From Oscillatoria sp. FACHB-1406 (GTDB lineage: Bacteria > Cyanobacteriota > Cyanobacteriia > Cyanobacteriales > Spirulinaceae): DNA of 64,000 nt. The DNA lies in NCBI RefSeq assembly GCF_014698145.1, contig NZ_JACJSM010000018.1, positions 53,831 through 117,830 on the forward strand, in the 5' to 3' direction. A model generated the notes under the pieces. It had not been told where the DNA came from, did no database searches, and was given only the letters and a program-made list of their open reading frames with translations. Below are positions 8,705-17,490 of the stretch, piece by piece (position 1 is the stretch's first letter; the number at the start of each line of letters is the position of its first letter). The translations under genes and the position numbers were made by a program.

Positions 8705-9048
8705 CGTATTCCCTCCCAATTACTTTTTTGTTTTTGCCTTATAAACAATTAATTTTTTGCGCGTGCTTCCTCAAAAGTAATACTTTTGAAATCAGAATAC
8801 TGCTAATTGTTTTAAACGCATAAGTTATGACTAAGCTGTCCGTCTTAACAAGAACGCTTTAGCTTAACTAAATCTGAGAATAACAAAATCATTGAGAGCT
8901 TAGTGTCTGCCTAAAGAAAGAACAGCAGAAATTCTATAACAACTACAAAAACGACCTTCCTTTTTTAACAAAACATCTATCTTAAAGTAGATGCAAGTGT
9001 TAAAATCGATAAATATAATTGCTTGCGCAATCTCCGCGCCTGAAAAGA
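8705..9048. other. Intergenic region between divergent genes
   Basis: A 344-base AT-rich gap. A TATAAT hexamer at 9014-9019 could be the -10 element of the antiporter gene, but no good -35 is seen. A CATCTA/TAGATG hairpin lies near 8974-8993. Nothing coding was recognised. Confidence 0.5.
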
Positions 9049-10287
9049 ATGAGTGTATATATTCTAGACCTTCTAGTCATTGGTCTTTTACTGCTGTTTG
9101 TGACTTTAGGTTCGGCTTGGATAGAGCGCTTACCTTTCTCCTTCGCATTGATTTACTTAATTGTCGGTTTTTGCCTCGGCCCCTACGTCTTAGGGCTGAT
9201 TAAGATCCGTCCGAGTGCAGAGTTTCTAGAGCGTGCTTGTGAATTTGTTGTCCTCGTTTCGGTTTTTGGCTGTGGCATGAAAATGAATCGTCCGCTCAAA
9301 TCTTGGGCTTGGAGAACGACAGCGCGCTTGATAGGATTTGCGATGCCACTGACCATTATTGCGATCGCGGCCGCTTGTCATTGGCTGCTAGGCTGGAACT
9401 GGCCCGAATCCGTCCTGCTGGGTGCAATTCTCTCGCCGACCGACCCCGTTCTGGCTTCAGAAGTTCAACTGTCTCATGTTGAAGATAAAGACGAATTGCG
9501 ATTTGGACTGACTTCGGAAGGCGGGCTAAATGATGCTCTCGCTTTTCCCTTCGTTTATTTCGGCATTTATTGGCTTGAAAAAGGAAGTTTGGATAAATGG
9601 TTTAAGGAATGGGTGGCGATTGATGTGATTTGGGCAATTGGGGCCGGAATTGCAATGGGTGTTATTGTAGCGCGCGCGATCGTTTGGTTAGAACGAAAGG
9701 TAACGAATCGGCGACCTATGGATGGAGTCATCGAAGACTTCATCGCCTTAAGTACGATTCTCCTAACCTACAGTCTCACGGAAGTTGTCAACGGTTATGG
9801 TTTTCTTGCCGTTTTCGTTGCCGGTTACACCGTCCAAAGTTTTTATTACAGCGACCAAGAAAGGCGGCACGCTCAGCTAGAATTTATCGAACAGATCGAA
9901 AAACTCTTGGAAATCGGGGCAATTTTATTAATCGGTTCGCTCTTACTTCTCGAACCGATCGCAAAGTACAGTACGCCCGCCTTAATCATTGCAGCTTTAG
10001 TATTATTTGTCATTCGCCCTGCCAGCGTTTGGCTGAGTTTTATGGGTTCTCGCTTGCCTAAACCGATGCGCTGGCTTCTCGGTTGGTTTGGCGTGCGCGG
10101 TATCGGATCGATTTACTACCTCAGCTACGCGCTCGGGAAGGGGATTGAGGGCGAAATTGCCGAGCAAATTGTATGGATAACGCTTTCGGTAATTATGCTC
10201 TCAGTCGTCATCCACGGGATTAGCGCTACGCCGTTAATGAATTGGTACGAACGTCAGATGGAAGGCCTTCGGAAGAAGGAGGTTTAG
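9049..10287 (+). CDS. Na+/H+ (cation:proton) antiporter, CPA1 family
   Basis: A 412-residue polytopic membrane protein with about a dozen hydrophobic helices. It has the CPA1 signatures SPTDPVLASEVQ and SEGGLNDALAFP, whose acidic residues carry the ion-binding site. It is expected to exchange Na+ or K+ for protons across the cytoplasmic or thylakoid membrane. The ATG at 9049 (MSVYILDLL) is preferred over an upstream TTG at 9019 that adds ten polar residues. The next gene starts 47 bases downstream on the same strand, so the pair may be co-transcribed. Confidence 0.9.
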   Translation: MSVYILDLLVIGLLLLFVTLGSAWIERLPFSFALIYLIVGFCLGPYVLGLIKIRPSAEFLERACEFVVLVSVFGCGMKMNRPLKSWAWRTTARLIGFAMPLTIIAIAAACHWLLGWNWPESVLLGAILSPTDPVLASEVQLSHVEDKDELRFGLTSEGGLNDALAFPFVYFGIYWLEKGSLDKWFKEWVAIDVIWAIGAGIAMGVIVARAIVWLERKVTNRRPMDGVIEDFIALSTILLTYSLTEVVNGYGFLAVFVAGYTVQSFYYSDQERRHAQLEFIEQIEKLLEIGAILLIGSLLLLEPIAKYSTPALIIAALVLFVIRPASVWLSFMGSRLPKPMRWLLGWFGVRGIGSIYYLSYALGKGIEGEIAEQIVWITLSVIMLSVVIHGISATPLMNWYERQMEGLRKKEV

Positions 10288-10334
10288 AACGCTGGAGTCG
10301 GGTTATCGTGAAAGCAGTGGTTATTGCTAATTGT

Positions 10335-12587
10335 ATGACTTCCGACTCCTCACAACACTCCCACACGCCTAGCATGGGCGGCGGCCCTTACATTATTAAG
10401 TATTGGGCAGATAAAACCCTCTCGCCTGATGGCCCGCAATTGTGGAAAACGTTACTCCATAAAAGCGCTTGTCTCTCTTGTGCTTGGGGAACGGGCGGGC
10501 AAAAGGGTGGTTTTCACAATGAAGCCGATGAAAGCTTGCAGCGCTGCATGAAGAGCGTCGAGTCCATTGTTTCAGAGTTACAACCGCCTGTCGAGCCTCA
10601 CTTTTTTGATACGCACAGTCTTTCGGAACTCCAACAGCTTACCTCTTATCAGTGCGATCGCCTCGGCCGTTTTAGTTTTCCCGTTATCCATCGTGCCGGA
10701 AGTTCTCACTACGAACGCATTTCTTACCGCGAGATCTATCGCCTCGCCGAAACCACGTTTCGCAGCGAACCGGAGCGCGTCGCTTCTTATAGTTCCGGGC
10801 GTTCGTCTAACGAAGCGGCCTATTTGCTCCAATTAATGATACGCGCTCTCGGTTCTAATAATCTCGCCGATTGTTCGGATCTCTGCCACGTTGCTTCTAC
10901 TGTCGGACTGACAGAAATTTTCGGTTCGGGAACTTCGATGGTGAGTTTGGAAGGGTTGAAGAAAGCCGATTGCGTTGTGATTGCCGGTTCTAACGCCGCT
11001 TACAACCATCCTCGGTTGATGAACGAGTTGATTAAATTGCGCGATCGCGGTGGTAAAGTCATTGTCATTAACCCGATTCGCGAAATCGGTATGGTGCGCT
11101 TCGGTTCTCCCGCTTTCCCGGTTAAATCCCTTTTCACCGGTTCCGATATCGCTTCCCTCTACCTCCAGCCCATCCCCGGAAGCGATGTAGCGCTGTTTGT
11201 CGGCCTCCAAAAAGCCGCCCTTGAAGCGGGAACGGTTAAAACCGACTTCCTGCAATCCTACACTGAAAACTGGGAAGCCGTTCTCGATTACGCTCGCAAC
11301 ACCCCTTGGGAAACGATTACCGCCACCTGCGGCGTAGCCCGAGCGGATATTGAAGCCGCCGCTGCGATAATTAGCGCCTCGAAAGGGGTTGTTTTTGCCT
11401 GGGCAATGGGCATTACTCAGCACGTCAACGGCGTTGACAACGTTTATAGTATCGCGAACACTGCCCTGCTTACGGGTAATGCGGGGAAAGAAGGGGCGGG
11501 AACGATGCCGATTCGCGGCCATTCTAACGTCCAAGGGTTTGGTTCGATGGGCGTTACCTCTCTAATTAAAGAGGAAATTCTTACGGCTCTGGAAAAATTG
11601 TTCGGACGCTCTCTGAGTCGCGTTCCTGGCTACAACGCGCGCGCCCTTATCGATGCTGCGGAAGCCCAGAAAATCGATGCGTTACTTTGCGTGGGCGGCA
11701 ATCTCTTTGCGGCGAATCCCGATTCCGAACAAGCTCGACGCGCTTTGTCAAGCATAGATACAATTATTTACCTGTCAACAAAGCCGAATTTGGGACATTT
11801 TCACGGCCTTGCGGGGAAAAATACGATTATCGTCCCCGTTTTCAACCGCTTCGAGAATCCTCACAAAACAACGACGGAATCGGGAAATAACTTTGTACGG
11901 CTGAATGATACGGGGAGTACGCACATTCAGGAGGGCGAGTTAATTTCTGAGGTGGAATTTTTGACGGAGATGGCGCATCGCCTGTTGGGGGATTATCCGG
12001 TGAATTGGCGCAAACTTCAGGATACGCAGTACGTGCGAGAACTGATTGCGAAAACGATCCCCGGTTACGAGAAGATTGGGGAAATCGATCGCACTGAGGA
12101 AGAATTTACCATCGGCGGGCGCATCTTCACGCAACCGAAGTTTAAAACGGCTTCAGGTAAGGCGAAAATGTCGGTTACGCCGCTACCGCAGTTAGACTTG
12201 CCAGATATTGCCAGTTTTGGGGCAGGCGAGGTACGGGGTAAGGTTGTGGCGCTGACCACCGGGCGCAGCTACTCCCAGCATAATACGGTGGTGTACAAAG
12301 AAGGCGATCGCTACCGAAAGATGCCCCATCGCCATTGTATTTTAATGAATCCTGAAGACTGCGATCGCGCCGGATTTTCCGAACACCAGCGCGTTACCGT
12401 CCGCGCCGATGCCGGAGAATTGGATAACATTGAGATTATCTATGGCGACGTGCGTGAAGGGGCGGCGTTGATGTTTTATCCCGAAGTTAACGCCATCCTG
12501 AAGGCGCGAATCGATCCGCACTGCGGTATTCCAGCTTATAAGCGCGTTCCTGCCTTAATTTACATCAAAGGTTCCGGGAATAATTAA
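10335..12587 (+). CDS. FdhF/YdeP-family molybdopterin oxidoreductase
   Basis: A 750-residue molybdopterin-guanine-dinucleotide enzyme of the FdhF/YdeP (TIGR01701) type. The N-terminus has CLSCAWGTGGQKGGF, which replaces the four-cysteine iron-sulfur motif of classical formate dehydrogenases. The molybdopterin domain follows (VVIAGSNAAYNHPRL, RGGKVIVINPI, AWAMGITQHVNGVDN, LLTGNAGKEGAGTMPIRGHSN). A C-terminal MGD-binding domain ends it (TTGRSYSQHNTV). No signal peptide is present, so it is likely cytoplasmic. The substrate is unknown; YdeP is linked to acid stress in E. coli. The ATG at 10335 is preferred over the longer frame that overlaps the antiporter gene. Confidence 0.9.
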   Translation: MTSDSSQHSHTPSMGGGPYIIKYWADKTLSPDGPQLWKTLLHKSACLSCAWGTGGQKGGFHNEADESLQRCMKSVESIVSELQPPVEPHFFDTHSLSELQQLTSYQCDRLGRFSFPVIHRAGSSHYERISYREIYRLAETTFRSEPERVASYSSGRSSNEAAYLLQLMIRALGSNNLADCSDLCHVASTVGLTEIFGSGTSMVSLEGLKKADCVVIAGSNAAYNHPRLMNELIKLRDRGGKVIVINPIREIGMVRFGSPAFPVKSLFTGSDIASLYLQPIPGSDVALFVGLQKAALEAGTVKTDFLQSYTENWEAVLDYARNTPWETITATCGVARADIEAAAAIISASKGVVFAWAMGITQHVNGVDNVYSIANTALLTGNAGKEGAGTMPIRGHSNVQGFGSMGVTSLIKEEILTALEKLFGRSLSRVPGYNARALIDAAEAQKIDALLCVGGNLFAANPDSEQARRALSSIDTIIYLSTKPNLGHFHGLAGKNTIIVPVFNRFENPHKTTTESGNNFVRLNDTGSTHIQEGELISEVEFLTEMAHRLLGDYPVNWRKLQDTQYVRELIAKTIPGYEKIGEIDRTEEEFTIGGRIFTQPKFKTASGKAKMSVTPLPQLDLPDIASFGAGEVRGKVVALTTGRSYSQHNTVVYKEGDRYRKMPHRHCILMNPEDCDRAGFSEHQRVTVRADAGELDNIEIIYGDVREGAALMFYPEVNAILKARIDPHCGIPAYKRVPALIYIKGSGNN

Positions 12588-13066
12588 TTTAAGGGATTGG
12601 GGGTGACAGCGAACACTTGTATGTGCTATTGTGTGTTACACGCATCATTGACGAGATTTCCCTCCATCGCCCCCAGGGAAGCTTAAAAAATTGCCCAAAA
12701 TGTGCATTAAAACTCAAGCTCCCGTCCCTCCTCTCTCCTAGCGGATAACGGATAACTAAAATGCCCTCTCTATCTCCCGAGCGATCGCAAAGCGAAGGAA
12801 AATGTTACAATAGTTAAACAAATTCAGAAAAGTCCAGAGACTTCAAATCAAGCGCTAAGCAGAGATTTTGAATCTCCTCGCGGCTGGGAAACTCCAACAG
12901 AGTTGGGTCAAGTTATGCTAATATGATAGGTTTGCTCGATATTAGTTAACTGGATCGACTCACCCTCTAGAAATTATTGTCCTGTAGCGAGATGGGGATT
13001 TGTTGTATCCCATCTTCTTTAATTTTCAGGTTGACCGTCTACTTTTTACCCCACCCCAAAGGCGCG
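12588..13066. other. Long leader/intergenic region before the sigma factor
   Basis: This 479-base region has no credible gene. TACAAT at 12806-12811 is a possible -10 element. A hairpin at 12990-13014 (AGATGGG with a bulged G, pairing with ATCCCATCT) followed by a T-rich stretch lies 50 bases before the start codon. It could be an attenuator in the 5' leader. Confidence 0.45.
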
Positions 13067-14023
13067 ATGAAAACCCCTCAAATCTCAACGGATCCCGTCC
13101 GTACTTACCTCAAAGAAATCGGTCGCGTACCGCTATTGACTCATGAGGAAGAGATCCTCTACGCCAAGCAGGTTCAGCGCGCGATCGCCTTACAACACCT
13201 TAAAGAAAAGCTCGAACAAAAGCAAGGCCAGGAAGTCAGCCTCAGCGAATGGGCGACTGCTGCGAATCTGACTCCTAACGAGTTAGAAAAATCGATCGCA
13301 AACGGCGAGCGCGCCAAGCGCAAAATGGTAGAAGCGAACCTGCGCCTAGTGGTTTCCGTTGCGAAAAAATATATCAAACGCAACCTCGACTTGCTCGATT
13401 TAATCCAAGAAGGAACCATCGGAATGCAGCGTGGGGTTGAAAAATTCGATCCGACTAAAGGGTATCGCTTTTCGACGTATGCTTATTGGTGGATCCGTCA
13501 AGCCATTACGCGCGCGATCGCAGAAAAAAGCCGTACCATTCGTCTGCCCATCCACATCACCGAAAAACTCAATAAAATCAAAAAAGCGCAGCGTCAATTA
13601 TCCCAAGAACTCGGACGCGCCGCTACCGTTGCCGAACTCGGACGAGAACTCGATCTCACTCCCAAACAAGTGCGCGAGTACCTCGAAAAAGCGCGGCATC
13701 CGCTTTCCCTCGACTTGCGAGTTGGCGACAACCAAGACACCGAACTCGGAGAACTCCTAGAAGACGATGGCTTGTCTCCCGAAGACTTCGCCACCCACTC
13801 TTCCTTGCAAGGCGACTTGCATAAACTAATGTCCGAGTTAACCCCGCAGCAGCGCGAAGTCATCGCCCTGCGCTACGGACTCGAAGACGGACAACCCTTG
13901 ACACTGGCTAAAATCGGCGTGCGTCTCAACATCAGTCGAGAACGGGTGCGCCAACTCGAACGCGAAGCGCTTAACAAACTCCGCAAGCGTAAATCCTCCG
14001 TTCAAGAATACATCGCCAGTTAA
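13067..14023 (+). CDS. Group 2 RNA polymerase sigma factor (RpoD-related)
   Basis: A 318-residue sigma-70 factor without the long acidic N-terminus of the principal sigma. Region 1.2 ([21 protein letters not shown]) is followed by region 2 ([51 protein letters not shown]). Region 3 ([18 protein letters not shown]) and a region 4 helix-turn-helix ([20 protein letters not shown]) complete it. The length matches the SigD/SigB-type alternative sigmas of cyanobacteria, which respond to light, redox or stress; I do not assign a letter. The ATG at 13067 with AAAGG upstream is preferred to a GTG or TTG that adds 30 non-homologous residues. Confidence 0.93.
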   Translation: MKTPQISTDPVRTYLKEIGRVPLLTHEEEILYAKQVQRAIALQHLKEKLEQKQGQEVSLSEWATAANLTPNELEKSIANGERAKRKMVEANLRLVVSVAKKYIKRNLDLLDLIQEGTIGMQRGVEKFDPTKGYRFSTYAYWWIRQAITRAIAEKSRTIRLPIHITEKLNKIKKAQRQLSQELGRAATVAELGRELDLTPKQVREYLEKARHPLSLDLRVGDNQDTELGELLEDDGLSPEDFATHSSLQGDLHKLMSELTPQQREVIALRYGLEDGQPLTLAKIGVRLNISRERVRQLEREALNKLRKRKSSVQEYIAS

Positions 14024-14092
14024 TCGCGAGCGGTTGAATTGTAGGGGTTCTAATTGCCAGCACTAGACGCAAATCGTTATCGATAAAACTAA

Positions 14093-14126
14093 CTTGTAGG
14101 GAGGTTATTGATAACCTCTCTACAAG
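14093..14126. repeat. 16-bp near-perfect inverted repeat after the sigma gene
   Basis: CTTGTAGGGAGGTTAT at 14093-14108 pairs with the complementary arm at 14111-14126, with one mismatch and a two-base centre. It is of the GTAG-type dispersed palindrome class seen elsewhere in the window. It may act as a terminator-like cruciform, but has no T-tract. Confidence 0.6.
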
Positions 14127-14202
14127 GAAAATACAGAACCAGGGGGGTTAGCAATAGAGCCATTACGATAGAGGCAAAGCCGTAAAATTAGGAGATTTAA
14201 TT

Positions 14203-14544
14203 ATGAACCGCGAAACAAACAATAACTCAGAATTTATTAATGTGTCTGACTCAGTAAACTATCTGTGGCAGTACGTTCAAAATCTCAGCCCGGAAATTAT
14301 CGCGCAACTGTCGCGCCCGCAATCTCCAGAAGTTCTCAACGTGATGGAACGTAACATTATTGGAATGCTGGGTAACTTACCGTCCGAGCAATTCGACGTA
14401 CAAATCAACACCAGTCGCGAACATCTCGGGCGCTTGCTTGCTTCCGCCTTAATGAGTGGTTATTTCTTGCGGAATGCAGAACAGCGAATGCAATTCGAGC
14501 AATCTTGGCAAAACGTCGAACACCCGATTGCCGATTTAGAGTGA
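14203..14544 (+). CDS. DUF760 family protein
   Basis: A 113-residue cytoplasmic protein of the DUF760 family found in cyanobacteria and plastids. The domain runs from about residue 18 (LWQYVQNLSPEIIAQLSRPQSPEV) through MERNIIGMLGNLP to the helix GRLLASALMSGYFLRNAEQRM. No enzyme function is established; plant DUF760 proteins have been linked to protein turnover. The ATG start has TTAGGAG upstream. The stop codon overlaps the GTG start of mutY (GTGA), so the two are probably translated from one message. Confidence 0.88.
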   Translation: MNRETNNNSEFINVSDSVNYLWQYVQNLSPEIIAQLSRPQSPEVLNVMERNIIGMLGNLPSEQFDVQINTSREHLGRLLASALMSGYFLRNAEQRMQFEQSWQNVEHPIADLE

Positions 14545-15656
14545 GGCACAAACGAATAGAACCTCCCGTACCCGAAGAAATCGCGCAATTGCAGAAATCG
14601 CTGCGATCGTGGTACAAAGCACAAGGACGATCCCTACCTTGGCGCGAAGACCAAGATTCTTACAAAATCTGGATTTCGGAGATTATGCTCCAGCAAACCC
14701 AGGTTAAAACCGTTATCCCCTACTACCAACGCTGGCTCGATAAATTCCCAACCCTCCCTGACTTAGCCGCCGCCGACTTACAAACCGTTCTCAAAGCGTG
14801 GGAAGGTTTGGGTTATTACGCGCGCGGGCGCAACCTCCACAAAGCCGCCCGTCAAATTATCGCCCAGCACAATGGAGAAATTCCCCGCAACCTCGAAACC
14901 CTCTTAACTTTACCCGGAATCGGACGCACCACCGCCGGAGGCATTCTCAGCGCCGCTTTCAATCTCCCCGTTTCGATCTTAGATGGCAACGTCAAACGAG
15001 TTCTAGCACGACTGGTAGCGTTAGACGTTCCCCCCGCTAAAGCAATATCGGACTTGTGGAATCTCTCCGATGTTCTTCTCGATACCAAGCATCCGCGCGA
15101 CTTCAACCAAGCGTTAATGGATTTAGGCGCAACCCTCTGCACGCCCAAAAAACCCGCTTGCTTGCTTTGCCCTTGGCAAACTCACTGTCAGGCGTACAAT
15201 AAAGGCATTCAAGCCCAAATCCCCATGAAAGAACAGTCTGCCCCGCTACCGCACAAACAAATCGGCGTAGCCGTCATCCAAAACCCACAAGGACAAATTT
15301 TAATCGATCGCCGCCCCGAAAATGGATTGCTCGGGGGGTTGTGGGAATTTCCCGGCGGTAAAATCGAAGCGGGGGAAACCATACCGGATTGCATCAAGCG
15401 CGAAATTAAAGAAGAACTCGGTATTGATATTGAAGTCGGGGAACATTTAATGAGCCTCGAACACGCTTACACTCATTTTCGCGTTACTTTGCACGTTCAT
15501 TATTGCTGCCATATTGGGGGCGAACCGCAAGCGATTGAGTGTCAAGAAATTCGCTGGGTAACGTTAGAAGAAATCGATGAGTTTCCCTTTCCGAAAGCGA
15601 ATAGCCAGATTATTGCGGCGCTGCGAGAAAATGAGTTAAAGAAGAGAAAATTGTAA
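14541..15656 (+). CDS. mutY: A/G-specific adenine glycosylase MutY with C-terminal NUDIX-like domain
   Basis: A 371-residue DNA repair enzyme that removes adenine mispaired with 8-oxoguanine. The catalytic Glu lies in SEIMLQQTQV, the helix-hairpin-helix is LPGIGRTTAGGIL, and the catalytic Asp lies in LDGNVKRVLARL. The 4Fe-4S cluster loop C-x6-C-x2-C-x5-C is complete (CTPKKPACLLCPWQTHC). The C-terminal domain recognises 8-oxoG and here retains a full NUDIX box (GGKIEAGET ending REIKEELG), so it resembles active MutT enzymes. I chose the GTG at 14541, which overlaps the DUF760 stop. A TTG at 14505 in the same frame is possible but overlaps more. Confidence 0.93.
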   Translation: MRHKRIEPPVPEEIAQLQKSLRSWYKAQGRSLPWREDQDSYKIWISEIMLQQTQVKTVIPYYQRWLDKFPTLPDLAAADLQTVLKAWEGLGYYARGRNLHKAARQIIAQHNGEIPRNLETLLTLPGIGRTTAGGILSAAFNLPVSILDGNVKRVLARLVALDVPPAKAISDLWNLSDVLLDTKHPRDFNQALMDLGATLCTPKKPACLLCPWQTHCQAYNKGIQAQIPMKEQSAPLPHKQIGVAVIQNPQGQILIDRRPENGLLGGLWEFPGGKIEAGETIPDCIKREIKEELGIDIEVGEHLMSLEHAYTHFRVTLHVHYCCHIGGEPQAIECQEIRWVTLEEIDEFPFPKANSQIIAALRENELKKRKL

Positions 15657-15675
15657 TCCCACTTCTCAGTTACGA

Positions 15676-15757
15676 TGCACTAAATGTTTCGTCGTAGGGG
15701 CATAACATTGTTATGCCCTCTTCGGGAATCGTGCAAAATCAATAAGAATTGGTATAA
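15676..15757. repeat. Dispersed palindromic repeat (unoccupied copy)
   Basis: It contains the palindrome GGGGCATAAC-ATT-GTTATGCCC and an arm that reads TGCAAAATCAATAAGAATT then GGTATA. The same sequence in reverse orientation occurs at 31280-31588, where it is split by a 196-bp insertion. A shorter palindrome copy lies at 37448-37477. Confidence 0.75.
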
Positions 15758-15881
15758 GAATTAAAATAAATTGAAAGTCGGAAGGGTAAGGCGATCGCGG
15801 TATTTATGTTGTTTAGAGAGTTGCGCTCTGAAGACTCTCAGTGTCAAGCTCAAGCTAAATCCTGGGTTAGCCCAGTGTTAT

Positions 15882-16475
15882 TCAGCCGACGGACAAATAT
15901 TTTCTCTCAATGGCTTCAGTGATAATGTTTTGAGCAAATTCCCAGAGTAAATCTGAGCCTTCGCCGATATAACGATTGCGTTGCATTACTTGAGAACTCG
16001 TAATGTTATGCTCGCGCCAGCTTCTTCCTTCTGTGTGATAATTGTGCAACAAAGGAATGAGCCGGTCTAAAGCTGCTGCGAATTTAGCCTCGCTCGTATC
16101 CCGCTGTTCAAACTCCGTCCACAAATTACGCAGTTCGATTGCTTGGTCTGTTGGCAGCAAGTTAAAAATTCTGTCAGCGGCTCTATTCTCTCGGTCTGCT
16201 TTAGTCAAAGCTCCTATATCGTCGTAGCAAAACGTATCGTCTGCATCAATCTCAACAATGTCGTGGACAATAAGCATTTTCAATACTCGCAGTAAATCCA
16301 ATTGCTCGTTAGCGTGTTCTGCCAGCAAAACTGCCATAACCGTTAAATGCCAACTATGTTCTGCGGTGTTTTCTCTCCGAGAATTGTTGACAAGATATGT
16401 CCTCCGCAGAATACTTTTTAATTTGTCTATTTCGACAATAAATTGAATTTGTTGCTGGAGTCGTTCTCTATTCAT
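15882..16475 (-). CDS. HD-domain hydrolase (YfbR/HD_3-like)
   Basis: A 197-residue metal-dependent phosphohydrolase of the HD superfamily, nearest to the 5'-deoxynucleotidase/YfbR type. The metal ligands are visible as H-x2-H in ENTAEHSWHLT, the HD pair in MLIVHDIVEIDADDT, and a later Asp in AAALDRLIPLLHNY. The substrate is probably a nucleotide, but this is inferred from the family. It begins seven bases after the stop of the histidine kinase upstream, so it is the third gene of a FIST-kinase-HD operon. Confidence 0.87.
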   Translation of the reverse strand: MNRERLQQQIQFIVEIDKLKSILRRTYLVNNSRRENTAEHSWHLTVMAVLLAEHANEQLDLLRVLKMLIVHDIVEIDADDTFCYDDIGALTKADRENRAADRIFNLLPTDQAIELRNLWTEFEQRDTSEAKFAAALDRLIPLLHNYHTEGRSWREHNITSSQVMQRNRYIGEGSDLLWEFAQNIITEAIERKYLSVG

Positions 16476-16482
16476 ATTCCTT

Positions 16483-17484
16483 TTACTTAATCGGAATCTC
16501 GATCGTAAATTCAGTTCCCTTACCCAGTTCGGAATAACAACTTAATTGCCCTTGGTGTAGCTCGACAATAATCTGATACGCGATCGCTAAACCCATCCCC
16601 GTTCCCTTCCCAACGGATTTTGTGGTGAAAAAAGGATTAAAAATCTGCTGCTGCACTTCCTCAGACATCCCGATCCCATTATCCGCGATCGCGACCTCAA
16701 CCCAACCCTCACTTGCCGATGTCCGCAGCGTAATGCAACCTTCCTCACTCTCATTTCCCGATTTTCTCTGTTGGGACTGACGTTCTTCAATCGCATCGAT
16801 CGCATTAACGAGCAATGCCATAAAAACCTGATTCAATTTTCCTGCATAGCAAGCAATATTGGGTAACGGCTCGTACTGCTTGACAATTGAAATTCCTTGC
16901 GGGTTAGCATTAGCCATGAGCCGATGCTGCAAAATCATCAACGTACTCTCAAGCCCCTCATGCAAATCGACTTCTTTATACTCAGCTTCGTCCAAACGTG
17001 CAAAAGTCCGCAATCCTAACACAATATTGCGAATGCGATGGCTGCCAACTTGCATTGACTTCAAAAGTTTAAACAAATCGTCAACGACAAACTCCAAATC
17101 TAAGTCTTGACTCACCTCAATAATCTCGCTAACCGGTTCGGGGTAATACTTTTGATAAAGATGCAGTAGCTCGATTAAACTCTGCACGTAGCTGCCCGTA
17201 TGACCGATATTGACATGAATGAAATTCATGGGGTTATTGATTTCATGGGCAATTCCAGCGACTAGCACGCCCAATGCAGACATCTTTTCCGACTCTACCA
17301 GCTTGGCTTGCATTACCTTCAAATCGTGGATAATTTTCTTAGTTTGCTGGGATTGAATTTCATAGGAGTCTTCTAATAACATCCGATTGGATTCCGCGCG
17401 CTCGAGTTTTTTGTGCAGTACGCGGTTCTGTCGTTCTAACTGCTGCACTTGCTGTTGTAGTTGCTTAATCGATAAATTCTCCAT
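16483..17484 (-). CDS. Histidine kinase with coiled-coil N-terminus, partner of FIST protein
   Basis: A 333-residue soluble sensor kinase. Residues 1-70 are a long coiled coil (LQQQVQQLERQNRVLHKKLERAE). The H-box is [15 protein letters not shown], and the ATPase domain shows LVNAIDAIEER, VAIADNGIGM, FFTTKSVGKGTGMGLAIAYQ. It has no input domain of its own. The FIST gene ends six bases upstream, and FIST domains are proposed small-ligand sensors, so the two products probably act as a split receptor. No response regulator is adjacent. The ATP-binding half is closely similar to that of the large kinase at 58924. Confidence 0.9.
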   Translation of the reverse strand: MENLSIKQLQQQVQQLERQNRVLHKKLERAESNRMLLEDSYEIQSQQTKKIIHDLKVMQAKLVESEKMSALGVLVAGIAHEINNPMNFIHVNIGHTGSYVQSLIELLHLYQKYYPEPVSEIIEVSQDLDLEFVVDDLFKLLKSMQVGSHRIRNIVLGLRTFARLDEAEYKEVDLHEGLESTLMILQHRLMANANPQGISIVKQYEPLPNIACYAGKLNQVFMALLVNAIDAIEERQSQQRKSGNESEEGCITLRTSASEGWVEVAIADNGIGMSEEVQQQIFNPFFTTKSVGKGTGMGLAIAYQIIVELHQGQLSCYSELGKGTEFTIEIPIK

Positions 17485-17490
17485 TCTCCA

